DNA of 64,000 nucleotides from Paracoccus gahaiensis (GTDB taxonomy: Bacteria; Pseudomonadota; Alphaproteobacteria; Rhodobacterales; Rhodobacteraceae), in assembly GCF_005048225.1 (NCBI RefSeq), contig NZ_SUNI01000004.1, forward strand, positions 62,001 through 126,000, written 5' to 3'. This document shows positions 1 through 8,301 of the stretch, in pieces. Both the position numbers and the translations under genes were made by a program. The notes under the pieces are model-generated. The model did no database searches. It had not been told where the DNA came from and saw nothing but the letters and a program-made list of their open reading frames with translations. Positions within the stretch are counted from its first letter, which is position 1; every line of letters begins with the position of its first letter.

Positions 1-612
1 CATGCCAAGGCCGCCCTGCAGGCCCAACTGGGCCTGCCGCAGGCCGCGGGACCGCTCTGCGTCATCGTCTCGCGCATGACCCATCAGAAGGGGCTGGACC
101 TGGTGCTGCAGACGCTGCCCGATCTGCTGGCGCAGGGCGGGCAGCTGGCGGTGCTGGGCTCGGGCGACCCGGGGCTGGAAGAGGCGTTCCGGCAGGCCGC
201 GCAGGATCCGAACGTGGCCGTCCGCATCGGCTATGACGAGGCCTTCTCGCACCGGCTGATCGCGGGCGGGGACGCGATCCTGGTCCCCTCGCGGTTCGAG
301 CCCTGCGGCCTGACGCAGATGTACGGGCTGCGCTATGGCACCGTGCCGGTCGTGGCACTGACCGGGGGGCTGGCCGACACGGTCATCCCGGCCTCGCCCG
401 CCGCGCTGTCGCAGGGGGTGGCGACGGGCATCCAGTTCGCCCCGGTCACGGCAGGCGCGCTGCGCAGCGCGCTGGCGCGGCTTGGCACGCTGTATCGCGA
501 CCCCGACACATGGTCCCGCCTGCAACGGAACGCCATGGCCCAGCCTGTCGGTTGGAGCCGGTCGGCCCGGGCCTATGCCGATCTTTACGAAAACCTCACC
601 CATCGGGGATAG
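1..612 (+). CDS. glgA: Glycogen synthase, C-terminal part (truncated by window start)
   Basis: This is the last ~203 residues of an ADP-glucose-dependent glycogen synthase (GT5), which elongates alpha-1,4-glucan chains in the cytoplasm. The reading frame is open from base 1, so the N-terminal half lies outside the window. Visible marks are the SRMTHQKGLDL segment of the GT-B C-terminal Rossmann domain and the nucleotide-sugar-binding SRFEPCGLTQMYGLRYGT block, whose glutamate is followed by the usual Gly-Leu-Tyr pattern. The VPVVALTGGLADTV segment follows, as in the family. It is followed after 79 bp by glgX on the same strand, the usual glg cluster arrangement. A weak hairpin (TGCACC/GGTGCA, 640-658) lies in that gap. 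Confidence 0.95.
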   Translation, partial: HAKAALQAQLGLPQAAGPLCVIVSRMTHQKGLDLVLQTLPDLLAQGGQLAVLGSGDPGLEEAFRQAAQDPNVAVRIGYDEAFSHRLIAGGDAILVPSRFEPCGLTQMYGLRYGTVPVVALTGGLADTVIPASPAALSQGVATGIQFAPVTAGALRSALARLGTLYRDPDTWSRLQRNAMAQPVGWSRSARAYADLYENLTHRG

Positions 613-691
613 GCTTGCATCCTGCGAGCGATCCGACGATGCACCTTGGCAGGGTGCAGCACGGCCCGGATGACGGCCCTTTGACGACGGG

Positions 692-2785
692 ATGCGAATG
701 ATCCAGCGATATGCGATGACCGCCGGGCGATCCGCCCCCTTGGGCGCGACCTTCGACGGGGCGGGGGTGAACTTCGCCCTCTTCTCGCAGCATGCCGAGC
801 GGGTGGTGCTGTGCCTTTTCGACGAGCGGAACCGGGAAACCCGTGTCGACCTGCCGGAACGCGAGGGCCATGTCTGGCACGGCCACATCGCCGGGTTGGC
901 GCCGGGGCAGCGCTATGGCTACCGGGTCCACGGCCCCTACCTGCCGGCCGAGGGGCATCGCTTCAATCCCAACAAGCTGCTGATCGACCCCTATGCCAAG
1001 CGGCTGACCGGGCGGCCCGCCGCCCATGACGCGCTGTTCGGCTATCGCGCGGGGCGGCCCGAGGCCGACCTGACCTTCGACCGGCGCGACAGCGCCCCCC
1101 ACATGCCCCGGTCGGTAGTCGTGGATCCCAGCTTTGCCTGGGGCGAGGACCGGCCCCTGCGCCGCCCCCTGTCCGAGACGGTCATCTACGAGGCGCATGT
1201 GAAGGGCCTGACCGCCGGGCGCCCCGACATTCCCCATCGCGGCAGCTACCTGGCCATGGCCTCGGACCCGATGCTGGAGCATCTGACGCGGCTCGGCGTC
1301 ACCGCGATCGAGCTGATGCCCGTCCATGCCTTCGCCGACGACCGCTTCCTGACCGACAAGGGGCTGACGAACTACTGGGGCTACATGTCCTGCGCCTTCT
1401 TCGCGCCCGAGCCGCGCTACATGCAGGTCGGAGAGATCGCCGAGTTCCAGCAGATGGTCGCGCGCTTTCACACGGCGGGGATCGAGGTGATCCTGGACGT
1501 GGTCTACAACCACACCGCCGAGGGCAACGAGCTGGGCCCGACCCTGTCCTTCCGGGGGCTGGACAACGCCGCCTATTACCGGCTGGCCGAGGATCCGCGC
1601 TTCTACGTCAACGACGCGGGCACCGGCAACGTCCTGGACCTGGACAGCCCCTTCACGCTGCGGCTGGTGATGGACAGCCTGCGCTATTGGGTCGAGGTGA
1701 TGCATGTGGACGGGTTCCGCTTCGACCTGGCCTCGGTCCTCGGACGCACGCGCGGGGTGTTCGACCGCGACGCGCCGCTGTTCCGGGCAATCCGGCAGGA
1801 CCCGGTGCTGAACCGCGTCAAGCTGATCGCCGAGCCCTGGGATATCGGTCCCGGCGGCTATCAGCTGGGCGCCTATCCCGCGCCCTTCGCGGAATGGAAC
1901 GACCGGTTCCGCGACCAGGTGCGCAGCTTCTGGCGCGGCGATCCGGGCCTGATCGGCAAGCTGGCCAAGCGGGTGGCGGGATCGGCGGCGCGCTTCGACC
2001 ATGACGGGCGGGCCGCGACCAGTTCGGTCAATTTCGTGGCCTCGCATGACGGCTTCACGCTGATGGACACGGTCAGCTACGCCGACAAGCACAACGCGGC
2101 CAATGGCGAAGAAAACCGCGACGGCCACAACCACAACCTGTCCGACAACATGGGGGTCGAGGGGCCGACGGACGACCCCGCCATCCTGGCCCACCGCGAT
2201 CGCCGCCGCCGCAACCTGATCGCCACGCTGATGCTGTCGCAGGGCACGCCGATGCTGCTGGCGGGCGACGAGCTGGGCAATTCGCAAGGCGGCAACAACA
2301 ACGCCTATGCGCAGGACAACCCCACGGGCTGGGTGGACTGGGACAGCGCCGATCCCGCCTTCCTGGGCTTCGTGCAGCGGGTCATCGCCTTTCGCGCCGC
2401 CCATCCGATCCTGCGGCAGCGGCGCTTCCTGCACAGCCAGCCACGGGCTCAGGACGGGTTGCCAGACCTGTTCTGGCGCCGCGCCGACGGGGCGCCCATG
2501 ACGACCGACGACTGGAACGACCCCGACCGGCGCCTGCTGGCGGCCGAGATGCGCATGGCCTCGGGCACGCCCGCCTATGCGGCGCTGCCGGGTGCGGTGT
2601 TCCTGGTCTTCAACAACGGGCCCGAGGCGCAGGTCGTCCTGCCCGAGGCGCCGCAGGGTGCCTGGCGCCGCCGTCTGGACAGCGCGCGCGACGATGCGGT
2701 CGATGCGCCGGGCGTCTCGCCCGTGTCCATCGCCGCCGACAGCGTGGCGGCCTTCGTGCTGACGGACCCGGGTGATCCGGCCTGA
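692..2785 (+). CDS. glgX: Glycogen debranching enzyme GlgX
   Basis: The 697-residue product is an isoamylase-type GH13 enzyme that hydrolyses alpha-1,6 branches of phosphorylase-trimmed glycogen. An N-terminal CBM48-like beta domain (GVNFALFSQHAERVVLCLFD) precedes the TIM barrel. The GH13 signatures appear in order: DVVYNHTAEG, GFRFDLA with the nucleophile Asp, AEPWDIG with the acid/base Glu, and VASHDGFT with the transition-state Asp. Length is typical (about 650-700). It lies between glgA and glgP, so it belongs to glycogen turnover. The start at 692 has only a weak Shine-Dalgarno; an in-frame ATG two codons later is possible. Confidence 0.96.
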   Translation: MRMIQRYAMTAGRSAPLGATFDGAGVNFALFSQHAERVVLCLFDERNRETRVDLPEREGHVWHGHIAGLAPGQRYGYRVHGPYLPAEGHRFNPNKLLIDPYAKRLTGRPAAHDALFGYRAGRPEADLTFDRRDSAPHMPRSVVVDPSFAWGEDRPLRRPLSETVIYEAHVKGLTAGRPDIPHRGSYLAMASDPMLEHLTRLGVTAIELMPVHAFADDRFLTDKGLTNYWGYMSCAFFAPEPRYMQVGEIAEFQQMVARFHTAGIEVILDVVYNHTAEGNELGPTLSFRGLDNAAYYRLAEDPRFYVNDAGTGNVLDLDSPFTLRLVMDSLRYWVEVMHVDGFRFDLASVLGRTRGVFDRDAPLFRAIRQDPVLNRVKLIAEPWDIGPGGYQLGAYPAPFAEWNDRFRDQVRSFWRGDPGLIGKLAKRVAGSAARFDHDGRAATSSVNFVASHDGFTLMDTVSYADKHNAANGEENRDGHNHNLSDNMGVEGPTDDPAILAHRDRRRRNLIATLMLSQGTPMLLAGDELGNSQGGNNNAYAQDNPTGWVDWDSADPAFLGFVQRVIAFRAAHPILRQRRFLHSQPRAQDGLPDLFWRRADGAPMTTDDWNDPDRRLLAAEMRMASGTPAYAALPGAVFLVFNNGPEAQVVLPEAPQGAWRRRLDSARDDAVDAPGVSPVSIAADSVAAFVLTDPGDPA

Positions 2786-2872
2786 CCGTCCGCCCATCCC
2801 TTGGGCAGTCGCCGCCGGACCACACCGTCTGCCCGGATGCGCACATCCGTCGCAGTTGACGAGAGGTAAACC

Positions 2873-2896
2873 GGGGCTTTTCAACTTAGCCGAAAG
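2873..2896 (+). promoter_or_regulatory. 24-nt motif upstream of glgP, also found upstream of the RND pump
   Basis: GGGGCTTTTCAAC, 5 variable bases, then CGAAAG. The same motif with the same spacing (20 of 24 bases identical) occurs at 53235-53258. It lies 65 nt before the glgP start. Two further CGAAAG hexamers follow at 2928 and 2949. Its function is unknown; a promoter or regulator site is the simplest guess. Confidence 0.3.
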
Positions 2897-2961
2897 CTGT
2901 CACCACAATCACGGCAAATGGTCGCGCCGAAAGGGCGGGACGGACATGCGAAAGGCCGAAT

Positions 2962-5349
2962 GTGACCCAAGCTCTGACGGCAGAGGATCTGCGCGACCAG
3001 ATCCTGCATCACCTGACCCATACGCAGGGGCGCGGCCCCGAATTCGCCACCGTCTTCGACTGGCGGCTGGCGGTCAGCTTCACCGTGCGCGACCTGATGG
3101 TCGGCCCCTGGGTCGATGCGATCCGCGCCGCCCGCGACCAGGGCGCCAAGCGGGTCTATTACCTGTCGATGGAGTTCCTGATCGGCCGCATCCTGGGCGA
3201 TGCGATCATCAACCTGGAACTGAAGCCGCAGATGGGCGACGCCCTGACCCTGCTGGGCCTGGACGAGCAGGTGATCCTGGAGGACGAGCCCGACGCCGCG
3301 CTTGGCAACGGGGGCCTGGGGCGGCTGGCGGCCTGCTTCATGGAGTCGCTCTCCTCGCTGAATTGCCCGGCCTTCGGCTATGGCATCCGCTACGAGCACG
3401 GCCTGTTCCGCCAGCGCTTCGAGGGCGGCCAGCAGGTCGAGACGCCCGAGGACTGGCTGAACCAGCCCCATCCCTGGGAATTCGTGCGCATCAACTACAG
3501 CTACGAGATCGGCTTCAAGGGCCATGTCGAGACGGTGGACGGCCGCGCCGTCTGGCAGCCGGGCGAAAGCGTCATCGCGCGCGCGCATGACACGCCGGTG
3601 ATCGGCTGGCAGGGCCATTGGGCCAACAGCCTGCGCCTGTGGGGGGCGCTGCCGACGACGCTTCTGGACCTCAAGCGCTTCAATGCGGGCGATCACACGG
3701 CGGCGGCGGAACCCGAAGCGCTGGCCCGGACGCTGTCGCGCGTCCTCTATCCCGACGACACCACGGAATCGGGCAAGGAGCTGCGGCTGAAGCAGGAATA
3801 TTTCCTGACCTCGGCGGCGCTGCAGGACATCATGGCGCGGTTCATGTCCGAGCATGGCGATCTGGACCGACTGCCCGAGAAGGTGGCGATCCAGCTGAAC
3901 GACACGCATCCGGCCATTGCGGGGCCGGAGCTGATCCGCCTGCTGATGGACGATCACGGCCTGCCCTTCGCCCGCGCGCAGGATCTGGCGCGGCGCACGC
4001 TGAACTATACCAATCACACCCTTCTGCCCGAGGCGCTGGAGCGCTGGTCCACCTGGCTGATGGGCCGCGTGCTGCCTCGCCACATGCAGATCATCCAGAT
4101 GATCGATGAGGATCACCGCATCACCTCGGGCCGCCCCGCGCAGCTCGGCATCGTCCAGGGCGATCAGGTCCATATGGGCGAGCTGGCCTTCATCATGGCC
4201 AGCCGGGTGAACGGCGTCTCGGCGCTGCATACCGAGCTGGTCAAGGACACGGTCTTTGCCGACCTGCACAAGCTGCATCCCGACCGCATCGTGAACCAGA
4301 CCAACGGCGTGACCCCGCGCCGCTGGCTGCGCATGGCCAATCCGGGGCTGACGCTGCTTCTGGACGAGACGATCGGCACCGGCTGGACCAAGGATCTGGA
4401 CCAGCTCTCGGGGCTGGAGGCCCATGCCGGGGACGGGGCCTTCCTGGACCGGCTGCACGCCGCCAAGCGCGCCAACAAGGTGGCGCTGTCGGACGGTCTG
4501 CTGGCCGATCTGGGCGTCCGCGCCGACCCCGACGCGATCTTCGACGTGCAGGTCAAGCGCATGCACGAATACAAGCGCCAGCTTCTGAACGTGCTGGAGG
4601 CGATCGCGCTGTGGCACCGCATCCACGAGGCGCCGAACGGCAACTGGACCCCGCGCGTCAAGATCTTCGGCGGCAAGGCGGCGCCGGGATACTGGCTGGC
4701 GAAATCGGTGATCCACCTGATCAACGACGTGGCCGCGACGATCAACACCGATCCGGTGACCCGGGACCTGCTGCAGATCGCCTATCCCCCGAATTACAAC
4801 GTCTCGATGGCGGAAAAGCTGATCCCCGCCGCCGATCTGTCCGAACAGATCAGCACGGCGGGCAAGGAGGCGTCCGGCACCGGCAACATGAAGTTCACCA
4901 TGAACGGCGCGCTGACCATCGGCACGCTGGACGGGGCTAATGTCGAGATCCGCGAGCATGTGGGCGCCGAGAACTTCTTCCTGTTCGGCCTGACCGCGTC
5001 CGAGGCGGCAGCGGAGAAGGCCCGCCCCGGCCATGCCCGCGCCGCCATCGAGGCCAGCGAGAACATGAGGATCGCCCTGCAGCTGATCGCCGAGGGGCGG
5101 TTCGGGCGCGCGGAAAGCTGGTATTCGCTGCTGGACCGGACGTGGAACGACGATCCCTTCCTGGTCGCGTCGGATTTCGACAGCTATTTCGCGGCGCAGC
5201 GGGCGGTGGACCGGGCCTATGGCGATCCTGCGGAATGGGACCGGATGGCCTGCCTGAACATCGCGCGGTCGGGGTTCTTCTCGTCCGACCGCACGATCCG
5301 GGGCTATATGCGCGACATCTGGCATGCGAGGCCCGTGACGCCGGCATGA
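2962..5349 (+). CDS. glgP: Glycogen/starch/alpha-glucan phosphorylase
   Basis: The 795-residue GT35 enzyme releases glucose-1-phosphate from glycogen by phosphorolysis. The PLP-lysine region EASGTGNMKFTMNGALTIGT is present, followed by LDGANVEI. N-terminal landmarks also fit: VYYLSMEFLIGR, GNGGLGRLAACF and FGYGIRYEHGLF. Length is in the usual 790-850 range. The GTG start at 2962 is supported by a weak AAAGG 6 nt upstream and by the MTQALTAEDLRDQ N-terminus; no in-frame ATG lies nearby. The 176-bp gap after glgX and the motif at 2873-2896 suggest it may have its own promoter. A hairpin follows the stop. Confidence 0.96.
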   Translation: MTQALTAEDLRDQILHHLTHTQGRGPEFATVFDWRLAVSFTVRDLMVGPWVDAIRAARDQGAKRVYYLSMEFLIGRILGDAIINLELKPQMGDALTLLGLDEQVILEDEPDAALGNGGLGRLAACFMESLSSLNCPAFGYGIRYEHGLFRQRFEGGQQVETPEDWLNQPHPWEFVRINYSYEIGFKGHVETVDGRAVWQPGESVIARAHDTPVIGWQGHWANSLRLWGALPTTLLDLKRFNAGDHTAAAEPEALARTLSRVLYPDDTTESGKELRLKQEYFLTSAALQDIMARFMSEHGDLDRLPEKVAIQLNDTHPAIAGPELIRLLMDDHGLPFARAQDLARRTLNYTNHTLLPEALERWSTWLMGRVLPRHMQIIQMIDEDHRITSGRPAQLGIVQGDQVHMGELAFIMASRVNGVSALHTELVKDTVFADLHKLHPDRIVNQTNGVTPRRWLRMANPGLTLLLDETIGTGWTKDLDQLSGLEAHAGDGAFLDRLHAAKRANKVALSDGLLADLGVRADPDAIFDVQVKRMHEYKRQLLNVLEAIALWHRIHEAPNGNWTPRVKIFGGKAAPGYWLAKSVIHLINDVAATINTDPVTRDLLQIAYPPNYNVSMAEKLIPAADLSEQISTAGKEASGTGNMKFTMNGALTIGTLDGANVEIREHVGAENFFLFGLTASEAAAEKARPGHARAAIEASENMRIALQLIAEGRFGRAESWYSLLDRTWNDDPFLVASDFDSYFAAQRAVDRAYGDPAEWDRMACLNIARSGFFSSDRTIRGYMRDIWHARPVTPA

Positions 5350-5356
5350 GGCGGAA

Positions 5357-5379
5357 GGCCCCCGTGGTGCACGGGGGCC
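5357..5379. terminator. Hairpin between convergent glgP and permease gene
   Basis: A perfect 10-bp stem, GGCCCCCGTG/CACGGGGGCC, with a 3-nt GTG loop. It starts 7 nt after the glgP stop and faces the end of the leftward permease gene. No T-run follows on either strand, so termination strength is uncertain. The position suggests a shared bidirectional stop. Confidence 0.6.
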
Positions 5380-5404
5380 GCTCGTCGGGCGACCTCAGGT
5401 CGGG

Positions 5405-6760
5405 TCAGGCGCGAAAGCGCTGCGCGGCGGGCAGGTACTGCATCAGCAGCCAGTAGCTGACGCCCGCCGGGATCAGGCTGGCATACCAGCTGATGCCCGA
5501 GAAGATCAGCGCCACGACCACCCCGATCACCGTGGCGATCACCGCCGCCGGGTTTCAGCCGCGATAGGGGCCGGTCGCGTCGTAATGATGGTCGATGTTC
5601 AGGGTCTGCCGGCGGATCACGTAGTAATCTACGACAAGGATCGCGAAGATCGGTCCCAGAAACGCGCTGTAGGTGCGGATGAACAGCCCCAGCCCGGCGG
5701 CGGATTCGTCGCGCACCAAGAGCCAGGGGAAGGTCGCGAAAGCCAGCAAGCCCACGATCACCGCCGCCGCCTTGTAGGGCAGCTTGAACACATCCATCAT
5801 CGCATAGGCGGGCGGGACGACATTGTTCAGGATGTTCGTCGTTACCTGCGCGAAGGCGATGAACAGCAGCGTCACCACCAGCAGGACCGGGTTGTCCACC
5901 GCGCTGGAGAAGACGCGGATCGGATCGACCTCGCCGGTGGCGGACGACACCATCAGCCCGATCAGCCCCATGAACAGCGTCGCGGGCAGGATCGAGTTGG
6001 CATAGATCGCCACCTGCCGCCCCCGGCCCACCTGATGCTGCAGCTCGCGCGAATAATCCGACACGTTCAGCATCATCGTGGAATAGACGCCCAGAAACAG
6101 CATCGTGGCCCCCCAAAAGGGCGCGCCCCAGGTGCCCTCGGCCTGAATCAGGTTGGTGCTGATCTGGTCGCCATAGCGGCTGATGACGCTGAAGAACATA
6201 TAGACCAGCGCGCCGATGATGAAGACGGCGCCGATGTTCTCCAGCCATTTGATGCCGTGAAAGCCCAGCACCGACAGGCCGATCTGCAGAAACTGGAAGC
6301 CGATGAAGAAGGCCCAGATGTTGGAATAACCGAACATGGTCTCGGACACGAGGTTCAGCGCCCCCGCCCCGATCCAGCTCTGGAACCCGTACCAGACGAT
6401 GGCGGGGACCGACCGGACCAGCGCGGGCAGGCGCGTGCCGGAGAAGCCGTAGGCCGCGCGGGCCTGCACCATGAAGGGGATGCCGTATCTGTGGCCCGCG
6501 CGGCCGTTGATCATCAGCGCGACGCCGATGACCGTGCAGCCGATCGCGATGGCCAGCACGGTCTGGAGAAGGTTCAGCGTGCCGACCAGCCCGGACCCCA
6601 CCGTGAAGGTGCCGATGCTGACGCAGCCGCCCAGCCAGGCGAACAGATAGGACCACGGGTCCATGATCCGCGTCTGCTGCGGGGCGAGGGATTCCTCGCC
6701 GATCTTCTTGTCGTCGAAAGCCTCCGCCGGGGGCTCGGCGGTCAGGATGCCTTGGGTCAT
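5405..6760 (-). pseudogene. NCS1-family permease (hydantoin/allantoin/nucleobase type) interrupted by an in-frame TGA
   Basis: The reading frame starts MTQGILTAEPP, with an AGGGAA Shine-Dalgarno upstream. It encodes an NCS1 symporter: GCVSIGTF in TM1, a repeated polytopic pattern and SRELQHQVGRGRQ. Codon 402 is TGA (5555-5557). In the same frame the sequence continues NPAAVIATVIGVVV and ISWYASLIPAG, ending QYLPAAQRFRA with a stop at 5405-5407. These 49 extra residues are the expected last membrane segments. NCS1 proteins normally read Y-x-G-[FW]-N-P-A-A here, so the TGA most simply replaces TGG or TTC. If real, the product is cut to 401 residues and lacks its C-terminal helices. A sequencing error or readthrough is the alternative. 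The gene sits 36 nt behind the racemase gene, probably in one operon. NCS1 substrates include allantoin, hydantoins, uracil and cytosine; the substrate here is inferred from context only. Confidence 0.8.
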
Positions 6761-6796
6761 GGTCAGATTTCCCTGTTGAAGGAGATGACGGTTTTC

Positions 6797-7495
6797 TTAT
6801 TTTTGGATCGGTCGCGCATAGGCGCCGATCTTGGAGGTCTTCAGCCCGGCGCCGACCAGCGCCTCGGCCAGCTTCACGGCCACACCCACGCCGTCGATGA
6901 CCGGGATGCCGCATTCCGCGCTGAGCCATTCGGTCAGATCGGCCATGCCCGCGCAGCCCAGAACGACCGCCTCGCAGCGGTCCTCCTCGATGGCGCGCAG
7001 GATTTCGGCACGCACCCGGTCGCGTGCCTTCGATCCGGGCTCTTCCAGCGCCAGAACCGGGATTTCGGCGGACCGCACGCGGCGGCACTGGTGGTCGCGC
7101 CCGTAGCGGCGCACCAGTTCCTCGATCACGGGAACCGAGCGGGGCAGGGTGGTGACGATGGAGAAGGAGGTGGCGATCATGCCGGCAGCGGTGACGGCGG
7201 CCTCGCAGATGCCCAGAACGGGGCCCGTGGCGATCTCGCGGCAGGCGCCGATGGCCGGATCGTCGAAGCAGGCCACCACGATGGCGTCGGCGCCCTGGGC
7301 CTCGGCCTCCTGCACCTCGCGCAGCAGATGGGCAGCGCACATCACCTCGTCGAAATGCCCCTCGATGCTGGCGGGGGCGCCATGGGCGGTGCGGCCCTCG
7401 ATCTCGACGCCCGGGCCTGCGACCGCGCGGGCCGAGGCGACGATCTTGTCGGTCATCGAGGCGGTGGAGTTGGGGTTGATCACAACCAGTTTCAT
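6797..7495 (-). CDS. Asp/Glu/hydantoin racemase family protein (hydantoin or allantoin racemase)
   Basis: The 232-residue protein is of the HyuA/HpxA racemase family, which interconverts enantiomers of 5-substituted hydantoins or allantoin using two cysteines as acid and base. It begins MKLVVINPNSTASMT, typical of the family. The catalytic cysteines fall at residue 76 (VVACFDDP) and residue 181 (VVLGCAGMADL). As I recall, the characterised Sinorhizobium hydantoin racemase uses Cys76 and Cys181, so the match is close. It is first in a leftward operon with the interrupted NCS1 permease. A palindromic operator 36 nt upstream and a divergent GntR gene suggest substrate-responsive control. No hydantoinase or allantoinase is in the window, so the exact substrate is open. 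Confidence 0.85.
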   Translation of the reverse strand: MKLVVINPNSTASMTDKIVASARAVAGPGVEIEGRTAHGAPASIEGHFDEVMCAAHLLREVQEAEAQGADAIVVACFDDPAIGACREIATGPVLGICEAAVTAAGMIATSFSIVTTLPRSVPVIEELVRRYGRDHQCRRVRSAEIPVLALEEPGSKARDRVRAEILRAIEEDRCEAVVLGCAGMADLTEWLSAECGIPVIDGVGVAVKLAEALVGAGLKTSKIGAYARPIQK

Positions 7496-7530
7496 CGGTC
7501 TCTCCGGTCCTTGAGTCTCTCATTGCTAAC

Positions 7531-7550
7531 ATTGATTGTTAACAATCAAT
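7531..7550. promoter_or_regulatory. Perfect 20-bp palindrome, probable GntR/FCD operator
   Basis: ATTGATTGTTAACAATCAAT is an exact 20-bp palindrome with a TTGTTAACAA centre, close to TTGT-n-ACAA sites bound by FadR-subfamily regulators. It lies between the divergent racemase and GntR genes. On the plus strand TTGATT (7532-7537) followed after 16 nt by CATATT (7554-7559) could be the regulator promoter, so binding would cover the -35. On the minus strand the same symmetry puts a TTGATT at the mirrored place. Confidence 0.7.
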
Positions 7551-7614
7551 AATCATATTTTTCTGCCGCATTCATTTGCAGAACATTCTTGCGGACGCAT
7601 AAGGAAGATGCACA

Positions 7615-8301
7615 TTGGAAATCATGGACAAGCCTCTGGAATCCCTGATCGTCGACAGCATCCTGGACGCGATTGCCGACCAGCGGCTGCCTGCGGGAAC
7701 CAAGCTGGGCGAGCAGGCGCTGTCCGAGGTCTTCGGCTGCAACCGCGCCCATGTGCGCCGCGCGCTGTCGATGCTGACCGGCTGGCAGGTGGTCGATCAC
7801 CTGCCCAATCGCGGCGCCTATGTGGCGACCCCCACGCCCCGCGACGCCCGCGACGTGTTCCAGGCCCGCCGCGCCATCGAGACGACGATCTGCCGCAATG
7901 CCGTGCGCGAGGCGACTGACGCTGATCTGGACGATCTGCGCGCGCATCTGGCCTCGGAGGATGCGGCGCGCGGGCATGACAACCGCCCTGCGCTGATCCG
8001 GCTGTCGCGGGGCTTTCACATCCTGCTGGCGCGGATCGGGCGCAATCCGGTGCTGGCCCGCTATCTGGACGAATTGACGATGCGGTCCTCGCTGATCATC
8101 GGGCTCTATGCTTCGGGCCATGCGACGCTGTGTGCCGAGGATGAACATGCCGGGATCGTGGCTGCCATCGCCGCGCGGGACGAGGGGGCGGCGCTGGCCC
8201 TGCTGGACGCCCATCTGCGCCATATCGAGGCCGGGATCCGCTTCGACGATGCCCCCCCGGCGGTGGGGGCGTTATCGGCGGCGCTGCGCGTGCCGCGCTA
8301 G
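7615..8301 (+). CDS. GntR-family transcriptional regulator, FadR/FCD subfamily
   Basis: The 228-residue protein has an N-terminal winged helix-turn-helix (about residues 8-65, with LGEQALSEVFGCNRAHVRRALSML). A C-terminal all-helical FCD effector domain follows, with metal-ligand-type histidines in GFHILL, EHAGIVAAI and HLRHIE. It probably represses the divergent racemase/permease operon through the palindrome at 7531-7550; this is inferred from arrangement. The TTG start at 7615 is preferred because AAGGAAG ends 8 nt upstream; the in-frame ATG at 7624 would be 17 nt away. Its stop codon overlaps the end of the convergent yehW-like gene within a CTAG. Confidence 0.9.
   Translation: MEIMDKPLESLIVDSILDAIADQRLPAGTKLGEQALSEVFGCNRAHVRRALSMLTGWQVVDHLPNRGAYVATPTPRDARDVFQARRAIETTICRNAVREATDADLDDLRAHLASEDAARGHDNRPALIRLSRGFHILLARIGRNPVLARYLDELTMRSSLIIGLYASGHATLCAEDEHAGIVAAIAARDEGAALALLDAHLRHIEAGIRFDDAPPAVGALSAALRVPR

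Noticed and set aside
596..5325. Two long minus-strand frames (762 and 814 codons) opposite glgX and glgP
   Set aside because: Antisense shadows of well-conserved glycogen enzymes; no domain or start-site support.
5555..5557. TGA in the permease as a selenocysteine codon
   Set aside because: NCS1 proteins have no selenocysteine and the conserved residue here is aromatic; no SECIS-like hairpin was evident directly downstream. A nonsense change or sequencing error is simpler.
5585..7552. 655-codon plus-strand frame opposite the permease and racemase
   Set aside because: Shadow frame with His/Gln/Arg-rich translation; the minus strand carries recognisable families with Shine-Dalgarno sites.
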